Shown in pieces: positions 10,101-20,916 of a stretch of 64,000 nt of DNA. Within the stretch, counting starts at the first letter, position 1, and the number at the start of each line of letters is the position of its first letter. The stretch is from Acanthochromis polyacanthus. Taxonomy: Eukaryota; Chordata; Actinopteri; Pomacentridae. The notes beneath the pieces are model-generated. The model saw only the letters and a list, made by a program, of their open reading frames with translations, was not told the DNA's origin and did not search any database. The DNA is taken from contig NC_067122.1 in assembly GCF_021347895.1 (NCBI RefSeq), positions 34,008,215-34,072,214 of the forward strand, given 5' to 3'. A program made the translations under genes and the position numbers.

Positions 10101-12055
10101 TGATAAAACTGTCAGTATGTCAGTCAACAGATGTACAGGAATGCACTTGTAAGGATGGACCGATGGGCATGGCCTCCAACAACATAAACACACTCTGAAG
10201 TCACCTGTCAGTCATGTTGTTGCCATGGAGCTGATGCCTGTCCATCAGAACATTCCACTCAGGCTCTTCCTCCTCCGCCTCCTTAGGTGTGTCCAGGTAT
10301 TTGGTCCAGCGGCTTACCTGAGTCTGTGTCACCTGCAGGCAGTCAGAGGCAAACACAGGTGAAGGAGTTGACAGTTCCAGTTTCACAATGTTGTTAAGAT
10401 ATCGTTGGATCCTGGTGAAGAAACACCCGTTTCACCTGGTCTTCTCCCTGCTTCTGCTCCTCTGCCTCCACCTGCTGCTCCCTGCAAACAACAAACATCG
10501 GAGAGGACACCTGAACTGACAGCTGATGTGAGCTGAGGTGGGGTTATGAAGGCTGCAATATGCTGTGTGATGGCTTTTTACCATAGCGACCAGGTGTTGC
10601 CCTCCTGCTCCTCCATCATGGCTCCCCTCATTGCGTTCAGTTTCTGAACGTGGCGTCTGCAGTCTGCCCCGGAGCCCCGCCCATACTCCTGTCAATCAAT
10701 CAATCAGTTCATTCAATCAAAGCTAATTTAATGTCAAGTGATGTAAAAGGTAATCAAATAGTTGAAATAATGCACCAGTTCCACTCTGGTCAGACTGTCG
10801 ATTAATCTACAATCATCATACAATAAACACAAAACAATCATAAATAAATGTCAAAGAATAAACACCAAACAATACACAAACACACCTGACAAATGTTTTT
10901 CTGTCACGACACAAATCAAATAACACAGAAATAACAAATAAATAAATAATAAACACTAAATACAGAATGATAAACATGAATACAAGCTACATGTTTCATT
11001 GTTTATAGAGTAATGTTGTATTCTGACCTTCAGCAGCGACTGTTTCTCTCCACACAATTTACAGCTCCACTTGTTGGCCTTTTTCACCTGACAGACGCAT
11101 CACAGGGGGAAAACACACTCTTATCATGACCATGATCAAGGAAATAATAACTGATAATCAATAAACTAGGGCTGGACCCGAATATCCGAATATGCGGTCG
11201 TGACGGTGGTATCCAGTGTTCTCGCCAGCGCATTTCAGTTTAAAAGAATACGCTGTGATTAGGGCTGCTATGCTGCCTTTCAAGTTGTGGTATTGTGTTT
11301 TGAGCACATTTGCTTACTGCAGAAAGACGATGCCCATGATAGCTCAGAACTCCGTAGATAAACTCTGATCTTAGTTTCCTTCAGTACCACAGTGACAGAT
11401 GTCTGGACAGTCAGACATATGCAGACAGGAGCTATTAGCCTGTCTGTTAACCGTCAACTTGTCTAGTTGCCTGCCTGTTAGCGGATAACCTGTCAGTTAC
11501 TTTGCCTGGTAGCCTGTTAACCTGTCCGGTAGCCTGCCTATTAGCCGTTAACCTGTCCGGTAGCCTGCCTATTAGCCGTGAACCTGTCCGGTAGCCTGCC
11601 TATTAGCCGTTAACCTGTCCGGTAGCCTGCCTATTAGCCGTGAACCTGTCCGGTAGCCTGCCTATTAGCCGTGAACCTGTCCGGTAGCCTGCCTATTAGC
11701 CGTGAACCTGTCCGGTAGCCTGCCTATTAGCCGTTAACCTGTCCGGTAGCCTGCCTATTAGCCGTGAACCTGTCCGGTAGCCTGCCTATTAGCCGTTAAC
11801 CTGTCCGGTAGCCTGCCTATTAGCCGTGAACCTGTCCGGTAGCCTGTCTATTAGCCGTGAACCTGTCCGGTAGCCTGTCTATTAGCCGTGAACCTGTCCG
11901 GTGGCCTGTCTATTAGCCGTTAACCTGTCCGGTAGCCTGCCTGTTACCCTGTCTAGTAGCCGTCAGTCTGCAGTCTCGCGGTGTATCTTTGTTACCTGTT
12001 GCACCTGGAAGCTCTGACAGGAGAAACACCTGATGACATGGAACTCCAGAACCAT
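7187..12055 (-). CDS. mrnip: MRN complex-interacting protein, seven exons
   Basis: Exons on the minus strand: 12055-11996, 11087-11028, 10688-10582, 10481-10436, 10332-10205, 7688-7631 and 7501-7187. All junctions are GT-AG, and the phases join without a break into 774 nt (257 residues). The N-terminus has a four-Cys zinc-ribbon-like pair (CFSC, then CKLCGEK), then GRGSGADCRRHVQKLN, SRWTKYLD, a Lys/Arg-rich KRKR/PKRK region, SRCARFL, and an acidic end FESGDDFSFDDDDFL. This order matches vertebrate MRNIP, which binds MRE11-RAD50-NBS1 and aids DNA damage signalling. Human MRNIP is longer (about 343 residues); the middle is shorter here. The ATG at 12055 is chosen because it directly precedes the conserved Cys motif. 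Intron 5 carries a Tc1 copy and intron 1 a minisatellite. The frame appears intact and functional. Confidence 0.9.
8450..9381 (+). mobile_element. Internally deleted Tc1-like transposon in mrnip intron 5
   Basis: The left end (TACTGAAGTCAAAAGTTTGG) and right end (reverse complement CAGTACCAGTCAACAGTTTG) form terminal inverted repeats of the common fish Tc1 type, and a TA follows the right end. Inside, an N-terminal transposase stretch (SGKFKEL, KTCPGKEDQES-like) near 8900-9040 jumps straight to the C-terminus (MRLADRMPKVYKAVIEANGG, 9140-9215). The DDE core is missing. About 930 bp long and not autonomous. Confidence 0.8.
11519..11960. repeat. 31-bp minisatellite in mrnip intron 1
   Basis: About 14 near-identical 31-bp units (AACCTGTCCGGTAGCCTGCC plus TATTAGCCGTT or TATTAGCCGTG) lie head to tail. 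More diverged units extend left to about 11420. Units differ mainly at one T/G site and, near the right end, C/T at GCCTGCC/GCCTGTC. No spacers, so not a CRISPR array. Confidence 0.95.
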
Positions 12056-12250
12056 GATGGACATCTAACAGACGCTCCAGCTCTGTTCAGAGACTGTGTG
12101 GTTCTTTCCGTACTGAATTTCCGCGGGTCTGTTTGAACCGCGGCAGTAACACGTCACAGCAGCAGCAGACTCGGGTGGACTGTTTTTTCTTCTTCTTCCG
12201 GCAACGTGGACGCCACAAGGCGTATTACTGCCCTCCACTGGCCTCTTGCT
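12056..12250 (-). promoter_or_regulatory. Probable mrnip promoter region
   Basis: The sequence directly upstream of the mrnip start is CpG-containing with two CCGCGG boxes (about 12121 and 12139). No TATA box is evident. Inferred from position only. Confidence 0.3.
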
Positions 12251-12301
12251 TAACTACATCTATTTATATACTCCAGTGTCATGCACTTCTGGCAGAGTTG
12301 G

Positions 12302-12760
12302 TAAAAACCATAGACTGTATAATAAAGATGGACGTAGCGCTTGGCTCCAAAAATGAAGCCTACCCGGAAGTGTCAAAAACTTGCAATATCACACCATCTG
12401 TCAGCTTTCATGGTCAAAACAAGAGATCAGGTGGCTGATTTTTAAAAAAAATCAATATTGAATTTTATATAGAATGTTTTGCAAAGCCAGGGGGAGTGGT
12501 TACATAATTGACAGTCTGGTCTGGAATGACTGACAGATCCTATGGAGGAGTCAGCGTAGACTCATTCAGCATAAACTCTGTTGGATTAATTCTGATATAA
12601 TTATTGTTAGTTTATTTATTGGTGAAGCAGCAGAACATTTTCCACATACAGCTTTTCTGCCTGTTGGCTTGTTTTAACCAGTTTTCTATCTTCATCTGAT
12701 TCTACCAGCAGACTAGGGGAGCCACCTTTCAAAAATGAAAAAAAAAGGATGCCCATTTAT
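12302..12760. repeat. Probable dispersed DNA-transposon fragment
   Basis: CATAGACTGTATAATAAAGA followed by TGGACGTAGC and GAAGCCTACC..GGAAGTGTCAAAAACTTGCA is a sequence I recognise as common in teleost genomes. Ends are not defined here. Bases 12760-13578 hold no gene or element I can identify. Confidence 0.4.
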
Positions 12761-13812
12761 TGATTGATTTACTTAGTACTGTTAACATATCAGTGTTCTG
12801 AGTGAGGTTTTCTTTAGATAGGCAAAGGCCAGTTATTGATTACATATAGGCATATAGGATTACATATAGGCTATTTAATAAATATTTCTTATAAACTATA
12901 AAGCGTTAAAAAAATAACAAACAACTTAGGCATATATTGAGTCACTAAAATACTGTAGAGTCTATGAACACATCAGCATGATTATAAGTATCCTCCAGTA
13001 AATTCACAACCAGATACTGATGTCCCTTACCATATATATTTCAGAAGATGATTGGGGATGAAAAACTGTGACACTGTTGGTGGAGTCCTCTCTGTTCTCA
13101 TGTTTCTTACATGTTGGTACCCTGATGCTGCCTTACTCCAGTGAGTCCATGAGCAACAAAAACACAGTTTGCCTTGTACCCATTGCCAGGGGTTCGAATC
13201 TTCCCACTCACGTCTGTACATTGCAAATGTTTTTCCTTCTGTGGACGTGGTGGAGTTTCGGTTGTAGACTTTTTTAAACATACAGTGCAGCAGCTTCTGT
13301 AACCAGGCAACTCGCGACAGGACCAGGCAGGACTGGACACACAGAGAAGGTGTATCTGCTGGGTCCTCGCTTCAAAGGTCCCACAAAGATGAAATTGGCT
13401 GCCCTTAATATTTCCTGTGTTTTATTTTGTTCATTAGACAGTTTGGATGAGTGTGTGACAGATGTGTATGGGACATTTCCAGCACGGCAACGCACCGTAT
13501 CTGAAAATCGCACAGATGGCGGGCGGTCACTAGCAGACCACAATGTTGTCACGTGACAGTGCTCGAGCAACAGCGAGACACTACGTGGTCACGTGACCGA
13601 GCTTTCAGCTTAACGGTCCAGCAGGCATGTGTGGCACCCAGGACTTATAGACTATTAAAAAGACACCCCCCAGTACATTGTTTATGCTGTTTAAATCGTT
13701 GATCACTCGCCCACATTCACCTGTTAGTGTTGAAGTAATTTCTGGTGTAATAACAAGTTTCGCCAGTAGCTGGCAGTAGTGGATAAACAGACTGACCACG
13801 CGAGGTCACGTG

Positions 13813-13899
13813 AAGAAGCTCAGCTCAGACAAGCTGTCTGCCGTTGGTCAAGCAGAGAAGCCACTACTGACACAAAACTGTTATTTACTGTGATTACAG
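13813..13899 (+). repeat. 87-bp direct repeat, copy 1
   Basis: Begins AAGAAGCTCAGCTCAGACAA and ends TGTGATTACAG. Nearly identical to 14310-14396. Lies within the 820-bp segment that interrupts the foldback arm. Confidence 0.9.
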
Positions 13900-14309
13900 G
13901 TGAGTTGAGTGCACAAGCATTATATAGTGAACATCATAAGACGTTTTTGCATGTTCAGGTTAAAGTTTGATGTGTCTAAAGTAGATTTGGTCATTTTTAT
14001 GAGTGTTTAAAGTTGTCCCAAACTGGCGCTAGCTTAATGCTAACTCGTTAGTATCTCCACTGCGTTATGGTTAAACGTTAGGCAACTTTTCTGTTTATAA
14101 ACGATTTATTATCTGGTACAAATGACATCTATATTTGAGAAACATGTCCAGTGCTACAAATAATTAGAATAAGACTGAAGTTGTGAATTTATTGGTATTT
14201 GCCAAGTTCATTGTTTTCCATGTATTTCTGTTTGAAAGCGAAATGTAACAGAGACTGTTTAAATTACTGTGGAATTACTAAAGTGTTGTCAGCTTAGTAA
14301 TAAGCAAAG

Positions 14310-14396
14310 AAGAAGCTCAGTTCAGACAAGCTGTCTGCCGTTGGTCAAGCAGAGAAGCCACTACTGACACAAAACTGCTATTTTCTGTGATTACAG
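14310..14396 (+). repeat. 87-bp direct repeat, copy 2
   Basis: Second copy of the 13813-13899 repeat, 410 bp downstream in the same orientation, with about three differences. Confidence 0.9.
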
Positions 14397-15379
14397 AATA
14401 AAGTCATCCTGTTACACAAAAGTCAGATGCGTCTGTTATTACGAGTGTAACACATGTCGGGTAACCACAGTGGCTCGACTGCAAACTTTCCCTTTCATTT
14501 CGAAAGCACTTCAACAAAAAGTATTTCTGAAACCATTTGAGGTGAGAAATAAGCTGTGCAGTAGCTGAATCTCGAATTTGCATAAAGTAGAAGTCATGTC
14601 TACTATATGCAAATGAGCTGTGACCGCTCCAGGAAAACACACCGGATCGTAGCTGGAAATGCACCACAACAGGACCAGCATGCCACATGTGCTGTTTTTC
14701 CAGCTGCAATACGATATGTTTATCCGGAGCGGGTCGCAGCTCATTTGTATAAAGTAGACTTGACTTCAACTTTATGCAAATTCAATGCGGCATGCGGAGA
14801 TTCCACCCATCATGAAACTGTCCTCAAACATCTAAACTAGCCGTCGATGACCTAAAACGAGGACAGATTCAGCTACTGCACAGCTTACTTCTGGCCTCAA
14901 ATGCTTTCAGAAATACTTTTCACAGAAGTGTTTTTGAAACAAAAGGGAAAGTTTGTGGGCGAGCCGCCGTGTTTATCCAAAATGCCTGCCGGACCGTCAA
15001 GCTGAAAGCTCGGTCACGTGACCACATAGTGGAGGACACTGTAACGAAAAGGAACACTTTAACAGTAACAGCAGACATACACACACACACAACAATAATA
15101 TGGACATTGCACATGCAGATATGATGGTCAGTACACAGGATAATGTACAGATTTTGGATAATTCATTTCCTGCTGTTGACTACAATCTTTCCTTAGAGGT
15201 CAGTGATCCTAGTTATAAGAAGTTTCCACATACCAACATGGCTGTACCGCATGTCCTCGGCACTGTCGGTGCTCAGACCCTAATAATAATTTCTAGGGTT
15301 TCAAGAATAACCCAGGTCGGGATCCTTGCACCACTTTGTGGTGCTCGGACTTTCCGTCCCTGATCGTTCTTTTGGATAC

Positions 15380-15495
15380 AATAGGTTCCGGCTTCCTCCC
15401 ACAGTCCAAAAATATGCTGAGGTTAATTCATAACTCTAAATTGCCCGTAGGTGTGAATATGAGTGTAATTGTTTGTCTGTATATGTCAGTCCTTC
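15380..15495 (+). mobile_element. V-SINE (DANA/mermaid-type) fragment
   Basis: GGCTTCCTCCCACAGTCCAA, then AAATTGCCCGTAGGTGTGAA, is the central/3' part of the same SINE seen complete at 39722-40092 on the other strand. Confidence 0.65.
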
Positions 15496-15694
15496 CAGGA
15501 TTTTGCGGGCGTTTTTTGTGATTATTGCTGCCGAAAATATGGGGTGCCGCTTGTAAAGCAGCTCAGGCTAACAATAACAGCAACATTTTGTCACATTTAG
15601 CTGTAAACCATGTAAAAAACAACTGGTGTGAATTTTTGCAGGTCACCTTTTAGGACATTTACACCAATATATGTCATCTCATAAATAACTGAAA

Positions 15695-15905
15695 TAATTA
15701 AATCTAAATAGTAAATGTCACCGATAAATGTCAAGTATTAAATCTAAATGTTAAATCTAAATCTAAATAATAAATCTAAATCTAAATGTTAAATCTAAAT
15801 CTAAATAATAAATCTAAATTTTAATCTAAACATTAAATCTAAATGTTAAATCTAAATGTTAATCTAAATGTTAAATCTAAATCTAAATGTTAAATCTAAA
15901 TCTCT
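15695..15905. repeat. (TAAATCTAAATgt)n satellite-like tract
   Basis: Degenerate tandem TAAATCTAAAT units over about 200 bp. Bases 15500-15690 are otherwise featureless. Confidence 0.85.
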
Positions 15906-16077
15906 CAGTTCCAACTAAATATTTAGCTAATATGCAAATTGACACTCCGGGTTACAGGAAGTGCCAAAATAAAAGCTCGGGGAGCTCGCTTAGTGATATG
16001 TGGACTGTCATGTCTGCCTTGCCGTCATCTCGGTTCCACTCGGTCACTGTTGCTATGCGCCCCGTGCTTACCACACA

Positions 16078-16557
16078 ATGTCGAGGGATTCAGCTTTGGC
16101 TGAAAGTATTGGAAGGGCCGTTCTGACAGCTATGCAAGAAATGAACCCAGCGTCAGCTACGACGGCTGCTGCAGAGCCACAACAGCACTCGGTAAGTGTT
16201 TCTCGCCTAGCATTAGCTCAAGCAAGGCTAATTTACTGTAAACTGTGCACGAGAAATGTAATCAATTGTCTTTTTGACTTAACATAATTGGAGGCACATC
16301 AAATTTTCATGAGCCACATCAGTCATTTTATTACTTGGATCCATTCACACGTCATTGCTTGTGTTAAGTCGTGTGTAAATCATGGAGCCATTTGTGGTAA
16401 TTAGGTTGCCATTCTAATTGGGGTGAGGAGAAATATTAAATCTAATCAATTCCCATAGACTTTATTAACTCGTAATGTTGACATTTTTCAGCGAGATCTT
16501 CTTATCTAGTATCTTTATCTTCACACACAGGCCGGTCTGATCGTGAAGAATCTGTGA
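16078..16557 (+). CDS. Candidate two-exon small gene (46 residues), unknown
   Basis: The ATG at 16078 opens MSRDSALAESIGRAVLTAMQ and runs to a consensus donor (GTAAGT) after 16191. An acceptor with a pyrimidine-rich stretch (CTTCACACACAG) ends at 16530, and the in-phase second exon 16531-16557 adds eight residues and a TGA. A tail of about 350 bp follows to a TAAATAAAC near 16905. I do not recognise the peptide. It could be a lineage-specific gene, an untranslated RNA exon, or part of an unnamed transposon. Confidence 0.3.
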
Positions 16558-18194
16558 ACGGAACATCTGGAGCCCAGAGCAGACATCGCCAGTTAACCTG
16601 ATCATCAGTTAAACTGGAACACCGGACCATCACTACTTGCCTGTCTGTCCTCTCCATCCCAGTTCAGCCACAGTCTGCATATAACACATCTGCTTTGCAA
16701 CCTCCTGTTTGGCCCATCTCTGCTCTTATCCCAGTTCTAAATTATTCCAGACTCAGTTCTGCTCAGCGTCCAAATCAGTACAGAGTTTTGTAGTTTCGAC
16801 CGTTGTTCAAGATTAACTGGTGTTCTGATTGACTGGTGATTCCAGTGTTTCTGAGACAGATGTTTCGAGGACGTGGACTTTCAGGACCCCTTACCGACTA
16901 ACCAGTAAATAAACAATAGGACAACTCCATTCCTAAAATTAGATTTCTGCTGTATTATCCATTTTGGTCTTGATAAGAAAAAAAATCTGGAAATAAAATG
17001 TGTTCTTGCTTTAACAGACATGTGGTGTTGGGCTATAAAAGAAAAAGTATGTCAGTGCAGTTCGAACTAGTGGAGCTGTGATCACTGGTTCCTGTTAATA
17101 CATGTTCAAGCAGGAAACAGGAGACCATCACACAGAGTGCACATTATTCTAAGAAGAAGTTTACTAAACTATGTCACAATAGAATTACAAAGTGTTACAG
17201 TACAACTAAAGTATGTGGCAATGCTACGAGGGTTAATGTGTTTTGGTTAATTACCAAATGACTGACAACGCCACCTGGGGGAATTTCACCCCCAAGAAAT
17301 CCTATTAGAGGGAACCACCACTCCAAAACAGGGAAAAAGGTCACACAGGTACGTGCAACACTGGAGACAGATGTGACGCCAAAGTATACACAAAAAATAG
17401 AATTCATTAACAAGGTATATTCTTTTGGTTAAAATTACAATATTTCAATAAAAAAAAACCTTAGTGGCGGTGCCACGAGACAGCTCAGTAGTGAGTGGCA
17501 AAATAGATGCAGTCTTTTTGGACCTCCAGGGTGCAGCCACCAAACATCTATACACTGAACTCAGGGCTGAGGGCTTACCAGACCGGAATGACTGACTGAA
17601 CAGGGAAGGGGAGCAGGGTTGCCCCTCCCTACACGCAGAACACGCGCTGTGAGTAGGGCCTCATCTTCCAAGGGGGGGCCCGTTTTGCGCAAGGGGACGC
17701 ATTTGCGCACGGTAGCACATCCATGCGCATCCATTGCGCATATGCACTATATCGTGAGGCGAAGGAGAAAAAGACACCACCTGTAATCTGACCCCGCAAT
17801 GATTGTCAGCATTCAACATCTGACCAATCAGATGATGGGTGCGCGTGCAGGCAGGTTCTCGCTGCAGAGCAGAGGGCGAGATTTCAACATGTCAAAAAGA
17901 AATTATGAATCCGGAGCGACCAAGGGAAAAAATGGGTATATAAGCTATAAACTGTAGCCAATCTATATATTGGCTATAATTTTATATCAGTTTATGCTGT
18001 TAAGAAGTTTTTGACTATTATTAAGGAGATAAATGTCACCTCTGTTGGTTAATTTAATTCACAGTCAATTTTTGAGGAGACATTAGAGAGAAACACTGAA
18101 ATGAGAGTGTAACTGATGACAGAGGGATCCTGAATTATGTTCTTTTTGGACTGTAGTCTGTGCATAATAACAATACAACAACAATAATGACAAT

Positions 18195-18440
18195 AAAAAT
18201 ATAATAATGATAATAATAATAATAATAATAGATAGATAGATAGCAATATGAGTAGTTTTTGTTTAATATTAGTAGAAGTAGCAGTAGAACTACCAAGCCA
18301 GTACTAATAGTAGTAGTGGTAGTAGTAGTATTTGTATTATAGTCTATAATAATAGATAGTAGTAACAGCAGTAGTTTATATCATGATTATTATTATTATT
18401 ATTATTATTAGTAGTAGTAGTAGTAGTAGTAATAGTAGTT
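18195..18440. repeat. Mixed TAA, GATA and TAG microsatellites inside the hAT
   Basis: Runs of (TAA)n at 18205-18230, (GATA)n at 18229-18243 and (TAG)/(TAT)n near 18300-18440 lie between the left end and the transposase frame. Confidence 0.85.
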
Positions 18441-18639
18441 GTTTTTGTATGATTCACATTAATTGCTTTTGAATCTTTTAGAGGCTAGTATTTACATTAA
18501 TTTCATCATGTAGATTATCATTAAGACCAAAACATATCTTAATCTGCTTGTATGGATTTGTCTCGATTTCTTACCATAACAGGGTCAATGCTGATATTTA
18601 TCAGCACATCACCAGGGCCATCAAGCAGCATCTTTACAC

Positions 18640-20844
18640 ATACAGGTGCTACTCCAAGTGCACAACCAGTTGATCCTGTTCTTTGGCCAGCAGAGTTATC
18701 AGATGCTGAACGGGTTGAATTTGTGCAGCGAGGGCCTTTTAAGGTTGTGTCAAATTTCCCTTTCCCTAAGACAGATGGAAGAAGTTTTCATAGTAGCCTG
18801 TTCTACCGGTCACTTGCAAATGGAGACAAGGTAACAAGAAGTCGGCTTGTGTATTCAAAGTACAACAACTCTGTTTTTGTTTTGCTTGCAAACTTTTTAG
18901 TGCTCAAGACATAAAACTGACTACCAAGGGCCTTAGTGATTGGTCTAATATTAATGCTGCTCTCAAGAGTCATGACAACAACCAAGAACACACAAAGTCA
19001 GTGCTTAAATGGAAGGAACTTGAGCTTCGTCTGAGGAAGGGCCAGACAATTGAACATCAGGAACTAACTTTACTAGAGGCAGAGAGGAACAGGTGGTGAA
19101 ATGTCCTCACACACCTTATTGGTATTACACTGTCACTTGCCTCAAGAAATCTTTCTTTTAGGGGCTCTTCAGATGAGCCAAATAATGGCAACTTCTTGAA
19201 GGAAGTTGAGCTCTTAGCAAAGTTTGATCCAGTGATGGAAAATCACCGGGCCAGAATAAAAGATGAGAGCACCCGCACTCACTATCTTGGCCAGAGAAAA
19301 CAAAATGAACTGATACAGATAATTGCTGACAGAGTCCAGCAAACCATTGTCTCCTGTGTGCAAGAGGCAAAATACTATTCAGTTATCCTTGACTGCACCC
19401 CAGATGCAAGTCACAAGGAACAGATATCAGTCGTACTGCGGAGTGTGTCATTGAAACCCAAGCCAGAAGTTAAAGAATACTTCTTAGGATACGTGGTTGT
19501 TGAGGGAACTGTTGGCCTTAACCTATCAAATGTCATCCTGGATAGACTTGAAGAGCTGCAGATTCCATTTGAAAATTGCAGAGGACAGGCCTACGACAAC
19601 GGGGCTGACATGAAAGGGAAGACCCAAGGTGTACAAGCAAGGCTGCTAAAAACAACCCAAGAACCCTGTTTGTCCCTTGTGGTGCACATACCATGAATCT
19701 TGTAATAGCAGATTCAGCTAAGTCCTCCAAGGATGCTGTGGGTTATTTCACCTATGTGCAGAAGCTGTTTATGTTTTTCTCAGGAGCCACACAGCGATGG
19801 AACATCTTGACTAAGCATGTCAATGTGACACTGAAGTCCTGGAGTGATGTTAGATGGGAGAGCAGACTTCAGAGTATTGCAGCTGTCAGACATCAAGCCA
19901 AACAAATCCGGAATGCTCTCCTTGAGGTTAGGGAAACTGTGAGTGACCCAGCTGCTAAAGTAGAGGCTCAGGCTCTGGCAGAAGAAGTGGCTTCCTACAG
20001 GTTTTTGATCTGCTCAGTTGTGTGGTTTGACATTCTGACCACCATAAACCAGGTGAACAAGCTGCTTCAGTCAAGGTCAATGCAACTTGACATTGCTGTC
20101 AAACTTATTGAAAGTGCAAAAAATTCTCTTTCCGTGTACAGACTGTCTGGGTTTGCTGATGCCCAGACATCTGCCAAGGAACTCTGCAAGACCCTTAACA
20201 CAGAGCCAGAACTTAGAGTGAAGAGGCTGAGGAGTACTAAAAGGCAGTTTGCCTATGAGGCTGCAGATGAGCCCATGAGTGATGCTCTGAAAAAGCTTGA
20301 AGTCACATTTTTCAACACTGTTGTGGACTCTGCTGTCACATCACTGCAAGACAGATTTGAGACATTTAGTCAGGTTAAGGAGAAATTTGGTGTGCTGCTT
20401 GACTTCAGCCAGCATAAAGGGATGCCTAAGGACACCTTGCAGAAACGCTGCACTGAGGTAGAGAAGACACTGACTGCAGCGGGGGAGTCTGATATTGATG
20501 GCGCAGAGATGGCCCAGGAGATCATGAACTTCCCGGAGCTGCCACCACAAACAACTGCTCTGGAAATGTTGTCTTTTCTCCATGAAAATAATTTAGAGGA
20601 ACTGTATCCAAATCTCTGGATTGCCCTCCGCATAGCAATAACTCTCCCAGTTACAGCTGCCTCTGCTGAGCGAAGGTTTTCAAAACTCAAGCTCATAAAA
20701 ACATACCTCTGCTCATCGATGGCACAAGAACGCTTAAGTGGCTTGGCTATCATAGGCATAAACTCAGAAATGGCACAGCAGTTGTCATATGATGACCTCA
20801 TTGATGACTTTGCATTGAAAAAAAGCAGACGTGTGCATCTGTAA
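18640..20844 (+). pseudogene. hAT transposase (TTF zinc finger, DUF4371, HATC), broken
   Basis: Domains in order: a TTF-type zinc-finger region (WPAELSDAERVEFVQRGPF, then SRLVYSKYNNSVF and, in another frame, a CxxCK motif) at 18680-18910; a DUF4371-like core (LDCTPDASHKEQISVVLR, YDNGADMKGKTQGVQARLL) at 19196-19690; and after a frameshift a long frame (19693-20844) ending in the hAT dimerisation motif (LPVTAASAERRFSKLKLIKT). Lesions visible: a frame change near 18885, a TGA near 19098, and a frameshift near 19670, after which the CGAHTMNLV block is in a new frame. This is the ZMYM1-like (zinc finger MYM-type) group of hAT transposases. Function lost. Confidence 0.85.
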
Positions 20845-20916
20845 AAGGCACACGTGGGCTCCAAATAACATTTCGCTTAGGGCCCCAATTTGGTCTGGGG
20901 CGGCACTGAAGGGGAG

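Larger units (their letters stand above)
13579..15031. mobile_element. Foldback (long inverted repeat) element with an insertion in its left arm
   Basis: Outer arms 13579-13627 and 14983-15031 are reverse complements (core TGGTCACGTGACCGAGCTTT). Inner arms about 14455-14675 and 14690-14975 are also reverse complements, centred near 14680. Joined, they form one hairpin with arms of roughly 300 bp, interrupted on the left by about 820 bp (13628-14455). There is no transposase frame; several frames inside only mirror each other on the two strands. Confidence 0.8.
17614..20908 (+). mobile_element. Full-length hAT element (ZMYM/DUF4371 type) with 8-bp target duplication
   Basis: The element starts CAGGGTTGCCCC and ends GGGGCGGCACTG; the ends are imperfect inverted repeats (9 of 12). 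It is flanked on both sides by AAGGGGAG (17606-17613 and 20909-20916), the 8-bp duplication typical of hAT insertion. Length is 3295 bp, with the transposase gene inside in the plus direction. Confidence 0.85.

Noticed and set aside
11519..11960. CRISPR-like array
   Set aside because: Units are contiguous with no unique spacers; it is a eukaryotic minisatellite.
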